A stretch of 64,000 bases of DNA from Aphelocoma coerulescens (lineage: Eukaryota > Chordata > Aves > Passeriformes > Corvidae), in assembly GCF_041296385.1 (NCBI RefSeq), contig NC_091020.1:35333501-35397500 (forward strand), written 5' to 3'. Numbering within the stretch: position 1 is the first letter of the stretch; every line of letters begins with the position of its first letter. The position numbers and the translations under genes are program-made. Below the pieces are notes generated by a model, which was not told the DNA's origin, ran no database searches, and saw only the letters and a list, made by a program, of their open reading frames with translations. Below are positions 1 to 11,600 of this stretch, piece by piece.

Positions 1-1238
1 CCCATCAGCAAACCAGTTGTGGTCCAAAACTGGATTGAGTGGCTCAGTTGCACTTTCTCTGTCACAGGGCCATGGATTTTTACCTGAACTCAATGCTTTA
101 AACTTTCACTCCTCCGTGACTTTGTTCCAAGATTTCTCTTCGCTTTAAAATAATTCTGTTTTCCGCATCACTGCCTCCCTTAATTCTATGTATCTATATA
201 TTTCCCATAGATGGCACTGGAATTTCATGTTTTCTTTGTTTTGTTTTTGCCCAGATTTTCCCTGTTTGGGGCAGGCAGGTATATTTTCCCTATATTTAAT
301 TGTTAGGTTTTTACTCTTCATTGTTTTCAGTTGTTTTTTTTTTTTTTCTCCCTCTTGGTAATCTTGCAGAGTTCTCAGTACAAAAACTAAAAAAAAAAAA
401 AAGATTAAGAAGTGTTTTTTTCCTCCTCTTTTCTCCTGGATTTGCTTATAATTTGCATATTTGACTCAATAAACTATTTTTGCCAGATTCTATGAGTAGA
501 AGAAAGGAACATTTTAAAGGTGACTGTGAATCCTCAGCTGCTGTGGAAACTGGGTGGGAGATGGGCGCAGCATCCGTGGTGCCTGATCTTATCCCTGTCC
601 TCCTGCTTTGGGTTCACTCCTTACTGTTGACTAAGGGTAGAACAGGGCAAACTGATTCCCTGTATCCCCATTAAACTGAGAATATCCACTTAAGTAATAA
701 GATTTTAATTACCCAAGTCAGAATTTCATATTAAACTCTAATCTGATACATTACCAGCCTAAATTAATGTCAAAAGGTGTCTGTATAGAGACTTTCATTC
801 ATTTAATGGTGGTTAGTTTGGGGCCTAAACAAATTATTTGCAAAAAACTCTCCAGCCCGCTGTAGAAATGGCATTTCCAATGCTAAAGGACTTTTGATTT
901 CCAATTAGTCCTCGCCTCACTTTGATCAGGAGCCGATTTACTGCGAGCGTTGGAACAAAATGGTGTTGGGAAGACGTATCCTTGGATCACTTTTGCAGTG
1001 TGCTGACAGGAATGTGTGTGTAAAGAGTCCTTTAATAGCCTCGTAACTGGGGTGGGACACAGGGACCAGATGCTTGGCTTTGTGCCTTCCTTCTGGCCTC
1101 GAGAAAACTCATGAAGAAGCACAAAACGAGGTTTTTGTCCAACCCCAAATGCACAAACACTCCAACACTCTTCTCTCTTCTTGGAGCTGTTGTCTTCAAA
1201 ATTCCACCCTAGGAATTCTTAGGATTAAAACACTGATT
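1..1238. other. Unique AT-rich noncoding sequence
   Basis: No repeat family, exon or RNA gene is recognised here. The sequence is AT-rich, with several short T-runs and A-runs, and open frames are short. From about 840 to 1240 the GC content rises, but no splice-bounded coding frame stands out. Confidence 0.6.
334..402. repeat. T14 / A14 inverted homopolymer pair
   Basis: A run of 14 T (334-347) is followed 41 bases later by a run of 14 A (389-402). The two could pair as a perfect A:T stem with a 41-nt loop. Homopolymers of this length are common in vertebrate DNA, so a chance pairing is the default reading. Confidence 0.6.
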
Positions 1239-1572
1239 CACACAGTGTGTCACACGGAGTATCCTGAGCTGGAAGGGATCCACAAGGATTGAGTCCAGCC
1301 CCTGGCCCTGCCCAGACCCCCCAACACTCCCACCCTGGGCATCCCTGGCAGCGCTGTCCCAACGCTCCTGGAGCTCTGGCAGCCTCGGGGCCGTGCCCAT
1401 TCCCTGGGGAGCCTGGGCAGTGCCCAGCACCCTCTGGGGGAAGAACCTTTCCAGATATCCAACCTAAACCCCCCTGGCACAGCTCCCTGGGTGGCTGGAT
1501 CCTGTCCCTGTCACAAAGAGCAGAGGTCAGAGCTGCCTCTCTGCTTCCCCTCATGAGGCAGTTTCCCCTCAT
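1239..1572 (-). mobile_element. CR1 LINE 3' fragment
   Basis: This is a reverse-oriented, 5'-truncated CR1 tail. On the plus strand it begins near the degraded 'cacagtgtgtcacacgg' end and continues through 'ctgagctggaagggatcc', the typical reverse complement of the CR1 3' UTR. It runs on through the 'cctgtccctgtcac' block into the 'cccctcatgaggcag' block upstream of it. It belongs to the same subfamily as the copy at 13353-13583, since both share the 'cctggggagcctg' segment. The overlapping frames of 73-115 codons are by-products of its high GC content. Confidence 0.9.
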
Positions 1573-2355
1573 TTTTTATTTTTATTAATTGTTCCTTCTT
1601 TGTCTTTGTTGGACTCCTCAGCCATTCTACGGAAGCCAAATCCAGCACTTTAAATGGTATTTTATTAACTAAAATGAACCTTTCCCCAGTTTTAAACCCC
1701 AGAAGCCTCTTAACACCTTGTAACCACAGGTCCACACAGAATTAACTACAAAATCCCCAGAAAGGGTTAATCCTTGCTGGTAGTTTGGCCATATTAGAAC
1801 AATTACAGTGATTCATTGTCTATGTCTAATGGCATAATCTGATTGTAAAGACAGCAGAGTGGGCGTTGGAAAATATACAGCAGCCCACTCTAGTCAGTGT
1901 GAGGCATAACAGGAAATGATTGTGGGTGTTAACCATGTCACAAATGCTTGGATTAAATGCTGACTCCACACCGAAAAGCCAAATAAAGATATGGGAAAGG
2001 GCCTGTATATGTTTCAATAACAATCAGGAAAGTATCTAATGTTGGGTTTAGCAACAGAAAGGAAAAGTTGGAGTGAAAAACCAAGCACAGGTGATTCCAC
2101 TTAAAGCTGTATTTACTATCTTCCTAATGTGTGAGCCAATGAGGAAAACTGCTCGGAATAACTCCGGTCAGAAAGAAGGTATTTTATATTGAAATAAATA
2201 GGAAATATAACTCCTGATTATGATATTGTCATTAAGGTACTTATTTTCAATTAAGAAATTTTATTAGCTCTCATCAAGTTGAGTAATGAAAGTGCTGTAA
2301 AATATACTTCCTTTCCCACCCAGTCTGCTCCCTCCTGGCCCTTCAGGAAAGGATG
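1573..2355. other. Unique AT-rich noncoding sequence
   Basis: A T-rich run directly follows the CR1 copy. The rest is AT-rich unique DNA with no recognised repeat or exon. Confidence 0.6.
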
Positions 2356-2526
2356 GGAGAAGGGAAGGGAAGGGAAGGGAAGGGAAGGGAAGGGAAGGGA
2401 AGGGAAGGGAAGGGAAGGGAAGGGAAGGGAAGGGAAGGGAAGGGAAGGGAAGGGAAGGGAAGGGAAGGGAAGGGAAGGGAAGGGAAGGGAAGGGAAGGGA
2501 AGGGAAGGGAAGGGAAGGGAAGGGAA
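2356..2526. repeat. (GGGAA)n microsatellite, about 34 units
   Basis: A nearly perfect pentanucleotide array of about 170 bases, purine-only on the plus strand and pyrimidine-only on the minus strand. Because 5 is not a multiple of 3 and no unit creates a stop, several frames stay open. This produces apparent proteins of Gly-Arg-Glu-Gly-Lys type on plus and Ser-Leu-Pro-Phe-Pro type on minus (up to 206 codons). These are artefacts of the repeat. Long polypurine tracts of this kind can form triplex or G-rich structures. Confidence 0.97.
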
Positions 2527-2620
2527 AAGAAAGGAAAGGGAAAAGAAAGGAAAGGGAAAAGAAAGGAAAGGGAAAAGAAAGGAAAGAAAAGGGAAAAGAA
2601 AGGAAAGAAAAGGGATAAAA
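2527..2620. repeat. Degenerate purine repeat (GGAAAGGGAAAAGAAA type)
   Basis: This directly continues the GGGAA array but with a longer unit of about 16 bases mixing GGGAAAAG and AAAGGAAA. It looks like the older, diverged edge of the same purine tract. Confidence 0.9.
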
Positions 2621-3933
2621 AAGACCAGGAGAAGAGAGAGAATGATGAAAAAAATAACAATTTCTCAGTGTTCTGAGCCTGTTTCCCTTCCACCCCATCC
2701 ACTGGTCAGGTTTCAGCCCTGGCCTGTGGTGCCAGCTCCTGGGCAAGCCCCTGATGGGCACTTTGTTCCTTCTGCTTCCCTTTTCCCAGGGGGAGGGTTG
2801 GCCCCTGGGCCCGCATTTTGCTGATGTCCCCACGGCCAGGCTGCCTCCCAGACTCTCTCCAGGGGCAGCCATCCCACTCCCCAAGGAGAAAAGGGTCTGG
2901 GTTTGGATTGACCATTCCAGTAATTTATTAAAATGGGCACATTCATTAACTTTTTAAATAATTTTTTAACAGTTCTGGCCTCTTGGAGGAGCTAATGCAA
3001 AGCAAACACTTTTTTGTTTATTTGTTTTTTAGGTAAAGGCTTTAAAATCACAATAAAGCCATTTCAATTGTAAATGTATTTGCAGCTGCGTTTTATCAAA
3101 TAATCTTACCCAAAATTCTGGTTTATGAAGTTACAATGATTTAAATTGTTCTTCCTCTCTCTTTCTCTCTCTCACCTTTTCCACACAAATTCTCTGGAGG
3201 ATCTAAAAATAAGCCTCAAGCTATACAAGTCAGTGCTCCAGGTTTATCCCAGAGACTAAGCAGTATTTCACCAAATACCTTTATTATTTTCTGGGGTTCC
3301 TCTGCATTGTGTGAAACCTCCAAGGTTATTTGAGATCAGACATGGAAGGAGAGTGGACACATTTGAAGAATGAGTTGGGAGGAGGAGATTTTCAGAAGCT
3401 GTGTTGGATAAATTAAAAATGTGAATTTATCTTTTCCTGGTGCTTGGCTCACGCTTTCAGAGTCTTTTGTTTACTCCTTATTAATCTAAAAAATATCTGC
3501 AATCAGCTGGTAAAAGTGAAGGTAACCAGAGATACGTGAAATTCTGTGTCTTGGCTCTTGAAAAAACATCTTTAGCATAAAATCCATGAGCTTTGATATC
3601 TCATAGGTGAGGGTTTGATTCTATAGCATTAAATTTAATGGAAGGGAAATCACTTATTTCAGCTGGGGGAGAGTTAAGACCATAAAGAGTAGGCTTGGTT
3701 TAACCACCACTTTGTAAGATAACAGCATTTTTAGATGATTTATTTTATTTTCCCTGATGAAATTTGAATATCCACTCCTTGGGTAAATGTTTAGGTAGTG
3801 CAATGTAAATGGTTTGTAGTGCTGAGGTAAGGAGAGGGAGATCTAGAGGTGATGGAGGCCCAAAATGTTCTTTGCAGAGCTCTGTATCCTTAAAATAGTA
3901 TTTCCCCACTGTCCAAATACACATTCCTTACAA
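2621..3933. other. Unique noncoding sequence
   Basis: The part from 2680 to 2900 is GC-rich and the remainder is AT-rich. A short CT-rich tract lies near 3150-3176. No CR1, exon or RNA gene is recognised. Confidence 0.6.
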
Positions 3934-4212
3934 ACACAGAATCCTGGAATGCTTTGGGTGGGAAAGGACCTTAAAGCCCATCCAGTTCCAAAGCCCTGCA
4001 CCAGGGACACCTCCCACTGTCCCAGGCTGCTCCCAGCCCCAATGTCCAGCCTGGCCTTGGGCACTGCCAGGGATCCAGGGGCAGCCCCAGCTGCTCTGGG
4101 CACCCTGTGCCAGGGCCTGCCCACCCTCCCAGGGAACAATTCCTGCCCAATCTGCCATCTAACCCGACACTCTTTTGCTTTAAAACCATTCCCCCTTGTC
4201 CTGTCACTAAAC
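3934..4212 (-). mobile_element. CR1 LINE 3' fragment (young-looking subfamily)
   Basis: A reverse-oriented CR1 tail starting at 'acacagaatcctggaatg' and extending to the 'cttgtcctgtcac' block. Its core from 'cctggccttgggcactgcc' to 'caccctcccagggaac' is almost identical to the copies at 20572, 38957, 42363 and 58213, and close to the one at 25039. This suggests a recent common source. The 148-196-codon frames across it are spurious. Confidence 0.95.
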
Positions 4213-4885
4213 CAGGAATATCCACGTACAAAACAGAGCAGGGCTGAGGATGTCGAGGTAAAACCCAGCATCAGCTCACAGAGGCACAAACCCAGAGCCT
4301 GCCCAGCTCATGAAACCATGACTGCAGTTTTCCAGGATGATTTGTGGCTGTGGGATGGTCCCCAGGAGGAGTGTGGGGACACGGGGCACAGGTGCTGTCC
4401 TGTCCCCACCCCCAGGACTCAAAGCAGCCCCTCAAACACTTCCTTGAAGAACTAAAACTCTTTTATTGCAGGAAGAATAAAGCAGGATTTCACAGTCACT
4501 TGTCTTTGCAGTAACCAGGTTCTCACTTCCCCCAGCACTCCCCGGGGGCCACGGCTACTTCAGGTGCACTCCTCTGTTTATGGCCCTGCAGCAGGATCAG
4601 TTTTCCCTAAATCCCCTAATTCCGGCTGCTGGGGTGGGTTTGTCCAGAGAAGGGTGACTGAGGATGGCCCTGTGATTATGTTAATTAGCTCCTTTGTGTT
4701 TTCCCCCTCTTTATGCCTCCTGTTGAAGCCCCAGGAGCAGGTTGGACATGTAAGGCTGGTGTCCATCCCTGCTGCAAGGGGTTTCTTCCTTGCTCTGCTT
4801 CCCATTCCCAAACAAGGGATGACACAGGTGGTACCTGCTGCCTTTGTGTGCTTTGGTTCCTAAAATTCTCTTTGGAATCATGGAC
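4213..4885. other. Unique noncoding sequence between two CR1 copies
   Basis: GC content is moderate. The only notable point is a candidate minus-strand polyadenylation signal, described separately. No recognised protein domain is present. Confidence 0.5.
4440..4584 (-). other. Weak candidate terminal exon and polyadenylation site
   Basis: Read on the minus strand, a CAG acceptor-like site near 4585 is followed by ten codons ending in Gly-Val-His-Leu-Lys and a TAG near 4556. About 90 bases further on, a perfect AATAAA (plus-strand 4462-4467) is followed by GT-rich sequence. I do not recognise the peptide, the polypyrimidine tract is poor, and AATAAA occurs often by chance. This is a weak possibility only. 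Confidence 0.12.
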
Positions 4886-5291
4886 TAGAGCACAAGTCTG
4901 ATGAGGAGAGGCTGAGGGAGCTGGGAAAGGGGCTCAGGCTGGAGCAAAGGAGGCTCAGATGGGACCTTGTGGCTCTGCACAAGTCCCTGACAGGAGGGGG
5001 CAGCCGGGGGGGTCGGGCTCTGCTCCCAGGGAACAGGGACAGGAGGAGAGGGAACGGCCTCAGGCTGGGCCAGGGGAGGCTCAGGGTGGCTATTAAGAAA
5101 AGTTTCTTGAATGAAAAAGGGCTGTCCAGCCCTGGCACAGCTGCCCAGGGCAGAGGTGGAGTCCCCATCCCTGGAGGGATTTAAAAGCCATGTGGATGTG
5201 GCACCTGGGGATGTGGGGCAGTGGTGGCATTTGTGGGGAACAGTTGAATTTGATGATCTGAGAAGGTCTCTTCCAACCTAAACAATTCATC
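4886..5291 (+). mobile_element. CR1 LINE 3' fragment (older subfamily)
   Basis: A forward-oriented CR1 tail. It shows the family's conserved order: 'gatgaggagaggctgaggga', 'caggggaggctcagg', 'catccctggagggattta', then 'cttccaacctaaacaattc' at the 3' end. It differs clearly from the 'cactgccagggatccagg' subfamily, so it comes from another, probably older, CR1 lineage. Confidence 0.92.
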
Positions 5292-6580
5292 CTGGGGCTC
5301 TGAAGCAGAATTCAGGTTTATTGCCAGCACTGAACCTGTGGCCTCAGTCCACCATAGCTCTGCCATGAGGAATAATTCTCTCTCCCATACCTGTGAATCA
5401 CCTGAGGAAAAAAATCACAGAAACTGCCTTCACAACTCCCAGAAACATTTTAACATTGAAAACCAGTTGTGCAAATTTTGCTTGTCCTGCATGGCTCTGT
5501 TTATAACACTGTAAGATACTTTCACTTTCTTAAATCCTCCAAATTCCAGCAAATAGCATTAAAAATGGGGCGTGCATGAGGTCCACCCCTTAATTGTTGC
5601 TCGCACAATGGAATGAGGTTGTGTTTTGCAAATGAGCGTGCACAGCCCTTACGTGATTGACTTTATACCTACAGTAAATTTTCCTGCAGGGGGTTTTATG
5701 GTGCCTGGTTGAATCGTGAATGTTCAGTCAAACCTTCCTCCAGCCGAGGCAAATAGAAGCCAGATCTGCAGAGAGAAAGTAACAAGGAGTTTTTGTTGAT
5801 CTGTATTCCTGCCAGGAGTAAGAGAACAGTAATTCTACCCTAATGAAAATTAAATTTACTACCTTTTGTTTGTAGCTGTATCTTAAAAAACCCCAAACGC
5901 GCACACCCTTGTTAATCACCACGAACAGCTCTCTTCAACCAGCAGAATGACAAAAGAGCACTAAAATGCTCTGGCTGGATTCCAGGTGTTGGGGGTTTTT
6001 TTTTTCCTGGACTTTCCAAAGAAAATTCACACAACATGCTTTTTCCCCATGTTTTTCCATGATTCATAAACCCACTTTTATCCAGTCCATGAAAGGACCT
6101 CTCTCCATTATGTAGACCAGAGCTGACACATTTATGTGCAAAATTGCTGGAGCATTTACACCACTATTCATCAAGGCAGTGCCTGTGCTCCAGGAATATT
6201 CCAATCACCTGGCACAATCAGTTTCACACACGTGCACGAATTCTTGGAAGACGGTGTTGTTGTAACACGTAACAAAACATAACAACCACCATGCTGCAGG
6301 CTCAGGGAGCCAGAAAGCTGCTTTTGCTTTCTTAGTCGTGCACAGGAATTCAAATGAACCCATGGCATTTTATTATTGATGTAATATTGAATAATAAGGG
6401 ATCTGTGGAAAACTGGGAGTATCAATTGGTTCAGGAAATTGCTAATAAATACACTTTTTATTCCCAAAATGACCAGCTGAAATCCAGCCTGTGCTGCTGG
6501 AAGTTGCACTTAGCTGACTGGTTGTATGTGGCCTGTGAAAGAGGAATATTCATTTTTCTCTCTTTGGTATCAAATATTTA
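5292..6580. other. Unique noncoding sequence
   Basis: AT-rich unique DNA with no repeat family recognised. The stretch 5560-5720 keeps several CpGs in an AT-rich setting and contains a POU-like 'tttgcaaatgag' word, so it is a weak regulatory candidate. Confidence 0.5.
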
Positions 6581-6746
6581 ATCACCATCCCCTCTTGGAA
6601 GTTGCCCAGAGAAGTGTCCAAGGCCAGGGTGGACAGGGCTTGGAACATCCTGGGGTAATGAGAGGTGTCCCTGCCCATCACAGGAACTGGATGAGGTTTA
6701 AGGTCCCTTCCCACCCAAACCACCCTGGGATTCTGTGATTCCATGG
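6581..6746 (+). mobile_element. CR1 LINE 3' fragment
   Basis: A forward-oriented short CR1 tail running from 'atcaccatcccc' through 'gtgtccaaggccagggtgga', with the terminal 'cccttcccacccaaacca' and 'attctgtgattcc'. It is heavily 5'-truncated. Confidence 0.9.
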
Positions 6747-7651
6747 CAAGGAGCTGCACATCCAGCTCATCAGGTGATTGTAAAGAAAAGGATTTATTCT
6801 GCAGCCTGGGGGTGGTCAGCACCTCACTGGCAGGTGATACCATACCCCAGGATATAGTATCTTGCCCATCCTCAGATAGGATGGATTTGGATTTTCTAAA
6901 TGTAGGAGAGGCAAGTATTTAACTTTCAAAATCACTGTGGCTGCCAGGTGAGAAAAGCATTTATTTCCATGAGGATTTTCTCTGAGTGTACTTGCTAAGA
7001 TTTTAAAAAATTGCCTAAATAAGTATTTACATGATACTGTAACCCAGAATGGTTTCAAAGGAGCCTTTATGATCTGTCAGGTCAATAATCTGCATTTTTA
7101 AAAGTCCCTGAATACATATTTGCATGATCTGTATTTCAAAAGCTCTAGTAAATATGTATTTGCACAATAGACCATAACAATCTCTTTTAAGCCATCGTGG
7201 TCTATATATAGTGTTAATCCTCATATATTCCAAAGGAGTTTTATTTTCCAAAATAGCTTTTATTAATAAGATGTTCAGATGCTGCCGTTCTGAGGGCGAT
7301 AGAAGGATGTAATCAAAAGGGATGAGGGTGGCTTTTCATGCAATTAAAAACTGATTTAAAAGTTAGGCCAGCAGTGGAAGGAAGCACTTGGGTCTAGCCT
7401 CCCTTGCAGCCCACAGACTTTTCCCAGAAATCTCCTTTTTTGTGGAAGGGAGAAATAGGGCAGACAGGCTTTGAGTCAGGGCTTTGAGATGGATCAGCAG
7501 AGCAACAAATTTATGAACCCAAATGTTTTTGCACCAGGGTCTGCTTTGACAAATGTGCTGCTGTCTCCACGTTTCCCTGGAAAGAAAGACTGGAATCACC
7601 CTTTTCCAGAGGCATGGCTGGGTGTGAGATGCTCGTATCTGATGGTGTTCT
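6747..7651. other. Unique AT-rich noncoding sequence
   Basis: AT-rich DNA with no recognised transposon or exon. It contains the degenerate internal duplication described at 7021-7152. Confidence 0.55.
7021..7152. repeat. Degenerate tandem duplication, about 92-bp spacing
   Basis: Two segments share the ordered words 'tattt(a/g)catgat', 'ctgta' and 'tttcaaa', at 7021-7070 and 7112-7152. The second copy lacks about ten bases between the last two words. A third partial 'gtatttgca' follows at 7157. The match is imperfect and could be chance in AT-rich DNA. Confidence 0.35.
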
Positions 7652-7784
7652 CTGGCTGGCAGTGCCCAAGGCCAGGCTGAACCTTGGGGCTGGGAGCAGC
7701 CTGGGACAGTGGGAGGTGTCCCTGGTGCAGGGCACTGGGTGGGCTTTGAGGTCCCTTCCCACCAAAACTACTCCATGACTCTGG
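7652..7784 (+). mobile_element. CR1 LINE 3' fragment
   Basis: A forward-oriented CR1 tail with 'ggcagtgcccaaggccaggc', 'tgggacagtgggaggtgtcc' and a terminal 'ctccatgactctgga'. It is very short because of 5' truncation. Confidence 0.92.
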
Positions 7785-7836
7785 ATATGCTCAGGTCCAT
7801 CTCATGGTCAGGTGCAGGTTTCCTCCATTTCTTCTG

Positions 7837-7895
7837 GGGATTGGACTGGAGGATCTCCAGAGGTCCCTTCCAACCTTAACTGTTCCTGATTCTGG
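7837..7895 (+). mobile_element. CR1 LINE 3' end, older fragment
   Basis: About 59 bases match the extreme CR1 3' end in forward orientation: 'ggattggactggaggatctc', then 'aggtcccttccaacctta'. It lies 52 bases after another CR1 3' end, so two separate insertions, or one nested in the other, are likely. Confidence 0.8.
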
Positions 7896-8557
7896 CCAAA
7901 CATAAATTACCAAATTCATAATTTTTAGTCACAGCTGAAAATGGGCATCAAAGCTGAAGATGGGAGCTGAGCTTTTTAGGAGAAACTCACATCTATTAAA
8001 ATTAGGAGTTCTTCATTCCAGCCAGCTTTGCTTTTCACTCATATGAGCCTCTTAAAGACTGGGTTGGTTTGGCTTCTTTTTAAGTAAACATTTGGATAAT
8101 TTTTGAAATTTTGGGTCTTGCCCTGGCTTCAAATCCTTACAGAGATTTTTCTGTCACTGTGACAAGACCCAGTTTTCACTTTCAATGCATTGAATATGAT
8201 AATTTATGTATAATTATGTTATCAGACATGGAGCTGAGGTGAACATTGTTTTATCACTGCTAAGAGTAATATTGTGAAATTATCAATATCTTGATTGTAA
8301 CAGCACCTGTCTTTAAATACCCAGTCCTGAACCAACTCTCCCTTCTGGTACAGTCAGAAATTATTAGATATATACAATTACAGGATGTTTGATGACTTCA
8401 GTTGTCTTTGCTGTGAACAGATATTCCATTTCTCCAGCTACTTGAATTATTGGTGCATTTTTCATATTTCTCACATGGAATTAACTTATCTAGGTGGCAT
8501 AGCTTCAATTTGAGTGCTTCACTCCCAGCAGTTACAACTTTTGGTTGTGGGAGGGCA
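7896..8557. other. Unique AT-rich noncoding sequence
   Basis: No repeat or gene is recognised. Confidence 0.6.
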
Positions 8558-8656
8558 AAACCTAAACAAATAAACCTAAATAAATAGACCTAAATAAATA
8601 GACCTAAATAAAGAGACCTAAATAAATAAACCTAAATAAAGAGACCTAAATAAATC
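8558..8656. repeat. Minisatellite, about 14-bp unit (ACCTAAATAAATAG type)
   Basis: About seven tandem units built on 'cctaaataaa' with alternating 'taaa', 'taga' and 'gaga' linkers. The alternating variants suggest a two-unit period of about 28 bases in part of the array. Confidence 0.92.
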
Positions 8657-11600
8657 CCCTGTTCCCAGACCTTGGCCACTCTGCCTCCACCTCGGCCGAG
8701 GTTTTCCTGCTCCTCCTCCTCCTCTCCGGGCATCTGGTGCAGGTAAGGGAAGGAGCCTGCACATATTGTTTCTGTTTGCAAAGGAAATACACCCTGCACT
8801 TTCCCTGAACATAAATTCAGCCAAAGTGGTATGGCATTAATCAGGTGCAGAATCTGGAAAAATCATACCGAGACTTTGTGTCTTATATTAAAAGCAGCAA
8901 CTTAGGGCTGGCTAGTTTGTTTATTGAAAATGTTTTATTAACACTGTACCTTGCAGAAAGTGAAGAATAGGACAAAATGGGATTATTTCTCCATCCACCC
9001 CCAGCTCAGATTTTCTGCATAAACTATTTGGAGCATGAGCTGTAAGAATAAACAGGTTGGTGCTGGATCCTACATGGAGTGTAAGTCCCATAGATCCTGG
9101 GGAATGGCAAAACAGTTCCTGGGTATTTCCAGACTTAGAAGGGTTCCTCACGTAAATCTGAGTCAAAGATTAAACTCAAGCTTCCCGAAGCTCACCTGGC
9201 TTTCTCTGCAGGGCTATGAAACAGCAGCTTGGCTTCTCTGTGTTTGGATTTGGATCACACAGAGTCACAGGAGAAAATCCCACCTAGTCCAGCATCATCC
9301 CAGCCCCGAGCAGAGCAGACGTAAGAGCCCCAAACACACACTCCTACAGCATCCCTCATTTTCCCTGCACTGATAATTGCCCATTAACATAATGCAAACT
9401 GAAACCCCTCTCCTAATGCCAGAGCCCCAGCACACAAAGCTTTCCTTGCTCCATTAAAAAGACAATTTTGCCCGTGCAGTAATGGAAAACGTCAGGTTCA
9501 AAGAGGAAAGTGGGTGCCTCTAAGTATTTCATATTTTACAGGAATATGTCTTAAGTGAAATACTGCCTGACAGATAAATTACTCCAGCTTTGCATACAGG
9601 CCTGGCTGATTTAGTGCTACCAGCACTGCAGATGGTTGGCGACAACTTTGTAGGTGCTTAAACATCTTAGTACACGAGTGCAATTCTTGCACTAATGCAA
9701 ACCACTTGTGGAATGACCCCTCCCATGTAATGTTTTCCATTGAGAGAACTGATTTGGACTTCCAGAGGAAAAAAAAAATGTAATATACAAATTACTCCAG
9801 GTAACCCAGAGCCTTTAAAAAGAAAAGAAATGCAATTATATCTGCTCTCAGCAACCACAGTTTAATGAAAACAGAAGTCTGAAATGGTCTTTCTAAGTTT
9901 CAGAACTTACAACAGGTCCCTACTTATTAGCTGAGTGGTTGTACCAGCAATTTGTTTTTGTAATTATGTTCTTTGTGGTCTACACAGTTTTCAAATAGTG
10001 ATGCTAAAAGGACAGCTGGAAATACTGCGAGTTGCTTACCTAATCCCCAGTGAGAATAAAAATAGATAACAGTAAATGAGACTGTGTGGAGGGAGCTAAA
10101 TTAACAGGCAAAGCTGAGGGTTTTTTTAAAGACACAGTATACTTCAATGTGTGCGTTAGAAGATGGAGATGAAATGTATTAAATATCAGTAGGAATACTC
10201 GGCCCTTTGATGACTTGAACGAGGAGCAGAGCTCATTCCCTGACTTGAAACACCCTGGTCTTGTACAAAGCAAATAATGAGCTTGACCACAAAATGCTGA
10301 TATTTCCCACGGAAAAGGGAACACCGAGGCAAAATGGTTGGTAATGGAGCAAGGCTGGTTCTCCTTCCTAAGCTCGTGTTTATGGTCCAAAGAAGCTCCC
10401 AGATTCCTGTTTAACCGGGAATTTGAATAGGCTTCAAAGGCGGTCGCTGCTGCGGTAGCGGCGCTTTCCCTGGCACCGGGGAGCTGCGCACACATCCTGG
10501 CTGGAGATGGGGAGGCTGCATCTCACGGGAGACCTGCAAATACCCCTTTTTAAAGAAACACAGCCAACTTCAGAGAACCTGGAAATACAGCAGCTCCAGC
10601 TTGAGGCTCGCACAGCCACACCGCCAGGCGTTGCTGGGATATCCTTCCTTTGGTTTTCCGAGCACAACCTCCCTCGTTTCACTTTCATTTGTCAGGATGG
10701 CGTTGGCACTTGCTGTCAGTATTTAAATCTCTTCAAAGCTTCTCTGTTGAAGGACAGAGGCCACCTGTAGCTGCACGCTGTGGATGCACCTTCCCTCCAC
10801 AAATCAAGGGCCACCAAGGCTTTGAAATTTGAGATGAACAAGGATTTTTACCTGCATTTGCGTAGCTAACAAGCGAGCCAGGCTACTGGCGGGTATCAAT
10901 CAGCATTTCATTATGCCATTTTTCATTAGCCGAGGATGTGACCTGCACTATTCCCTCCTGCAAAGCAACAGCTCGGAGCTGTCATTTCCTTGAAGCTATA
11001 AAGGTAAAGGCCTGATGGAGCAGGGAGCTGACATTTGCTCGGGGAAGCTCGCAGGAGCAGCGGGCAGCTCCCAGCCCCACGCCTGCCGTGGAAATCCAAC
11101 CCTCAGCACTCGAGAGTTTCTCTTCCTGACATCCCCTTTCTTCTTGCAGATTCCTCCCAGGTCTGGGAGGGAAGGGCTGGGCTGCACGAAATCCAAATGT
11201 GCAGAGCAGAGCCAAGAGGAAATTGGTGTTTCACCAAAACCAGGAGCCAAACGAGCTCCCCGTGCGTGCTCGGCTGCAGCCTGGGTGTGGTGGGGTTGTG
11301 TGAGGAGAACCTGGGGTCACACAGATCCAAGGGCTGCGCTGGAGGTCCTGATCCAGAGCAAACTGAAATCAAGGGAGAGGCTGACCTTGATTTCAAGGAA
11401 GTCCCTGAAACAGCACCATTAAGTGAATTATTTTCTGAATGTGTCCAAAAGATCAGTGAGTGGTCGCCTTGGGAAATGATTCCTTGGAATTGTTCAGTGG
11501 TTCTCTGCAGTTCCAGGTATTTTGAGAAGCACCAACAGGACTTACCTGTGGTTTTATACCCCCAGGTTCCTCTAACTGCATCCATCCATTCCCCCCAATC

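Noticed and set aside
2264..2884. Open frames of 107-206 codons on both strands around the GGGAA array
   Set aside because: They are caused by a stop-free pentanucleotide repeat, with low-complexity Gly-Arg-Glu-Gly-Lys or Leu-Pro-Phe-Pro-Ser products.
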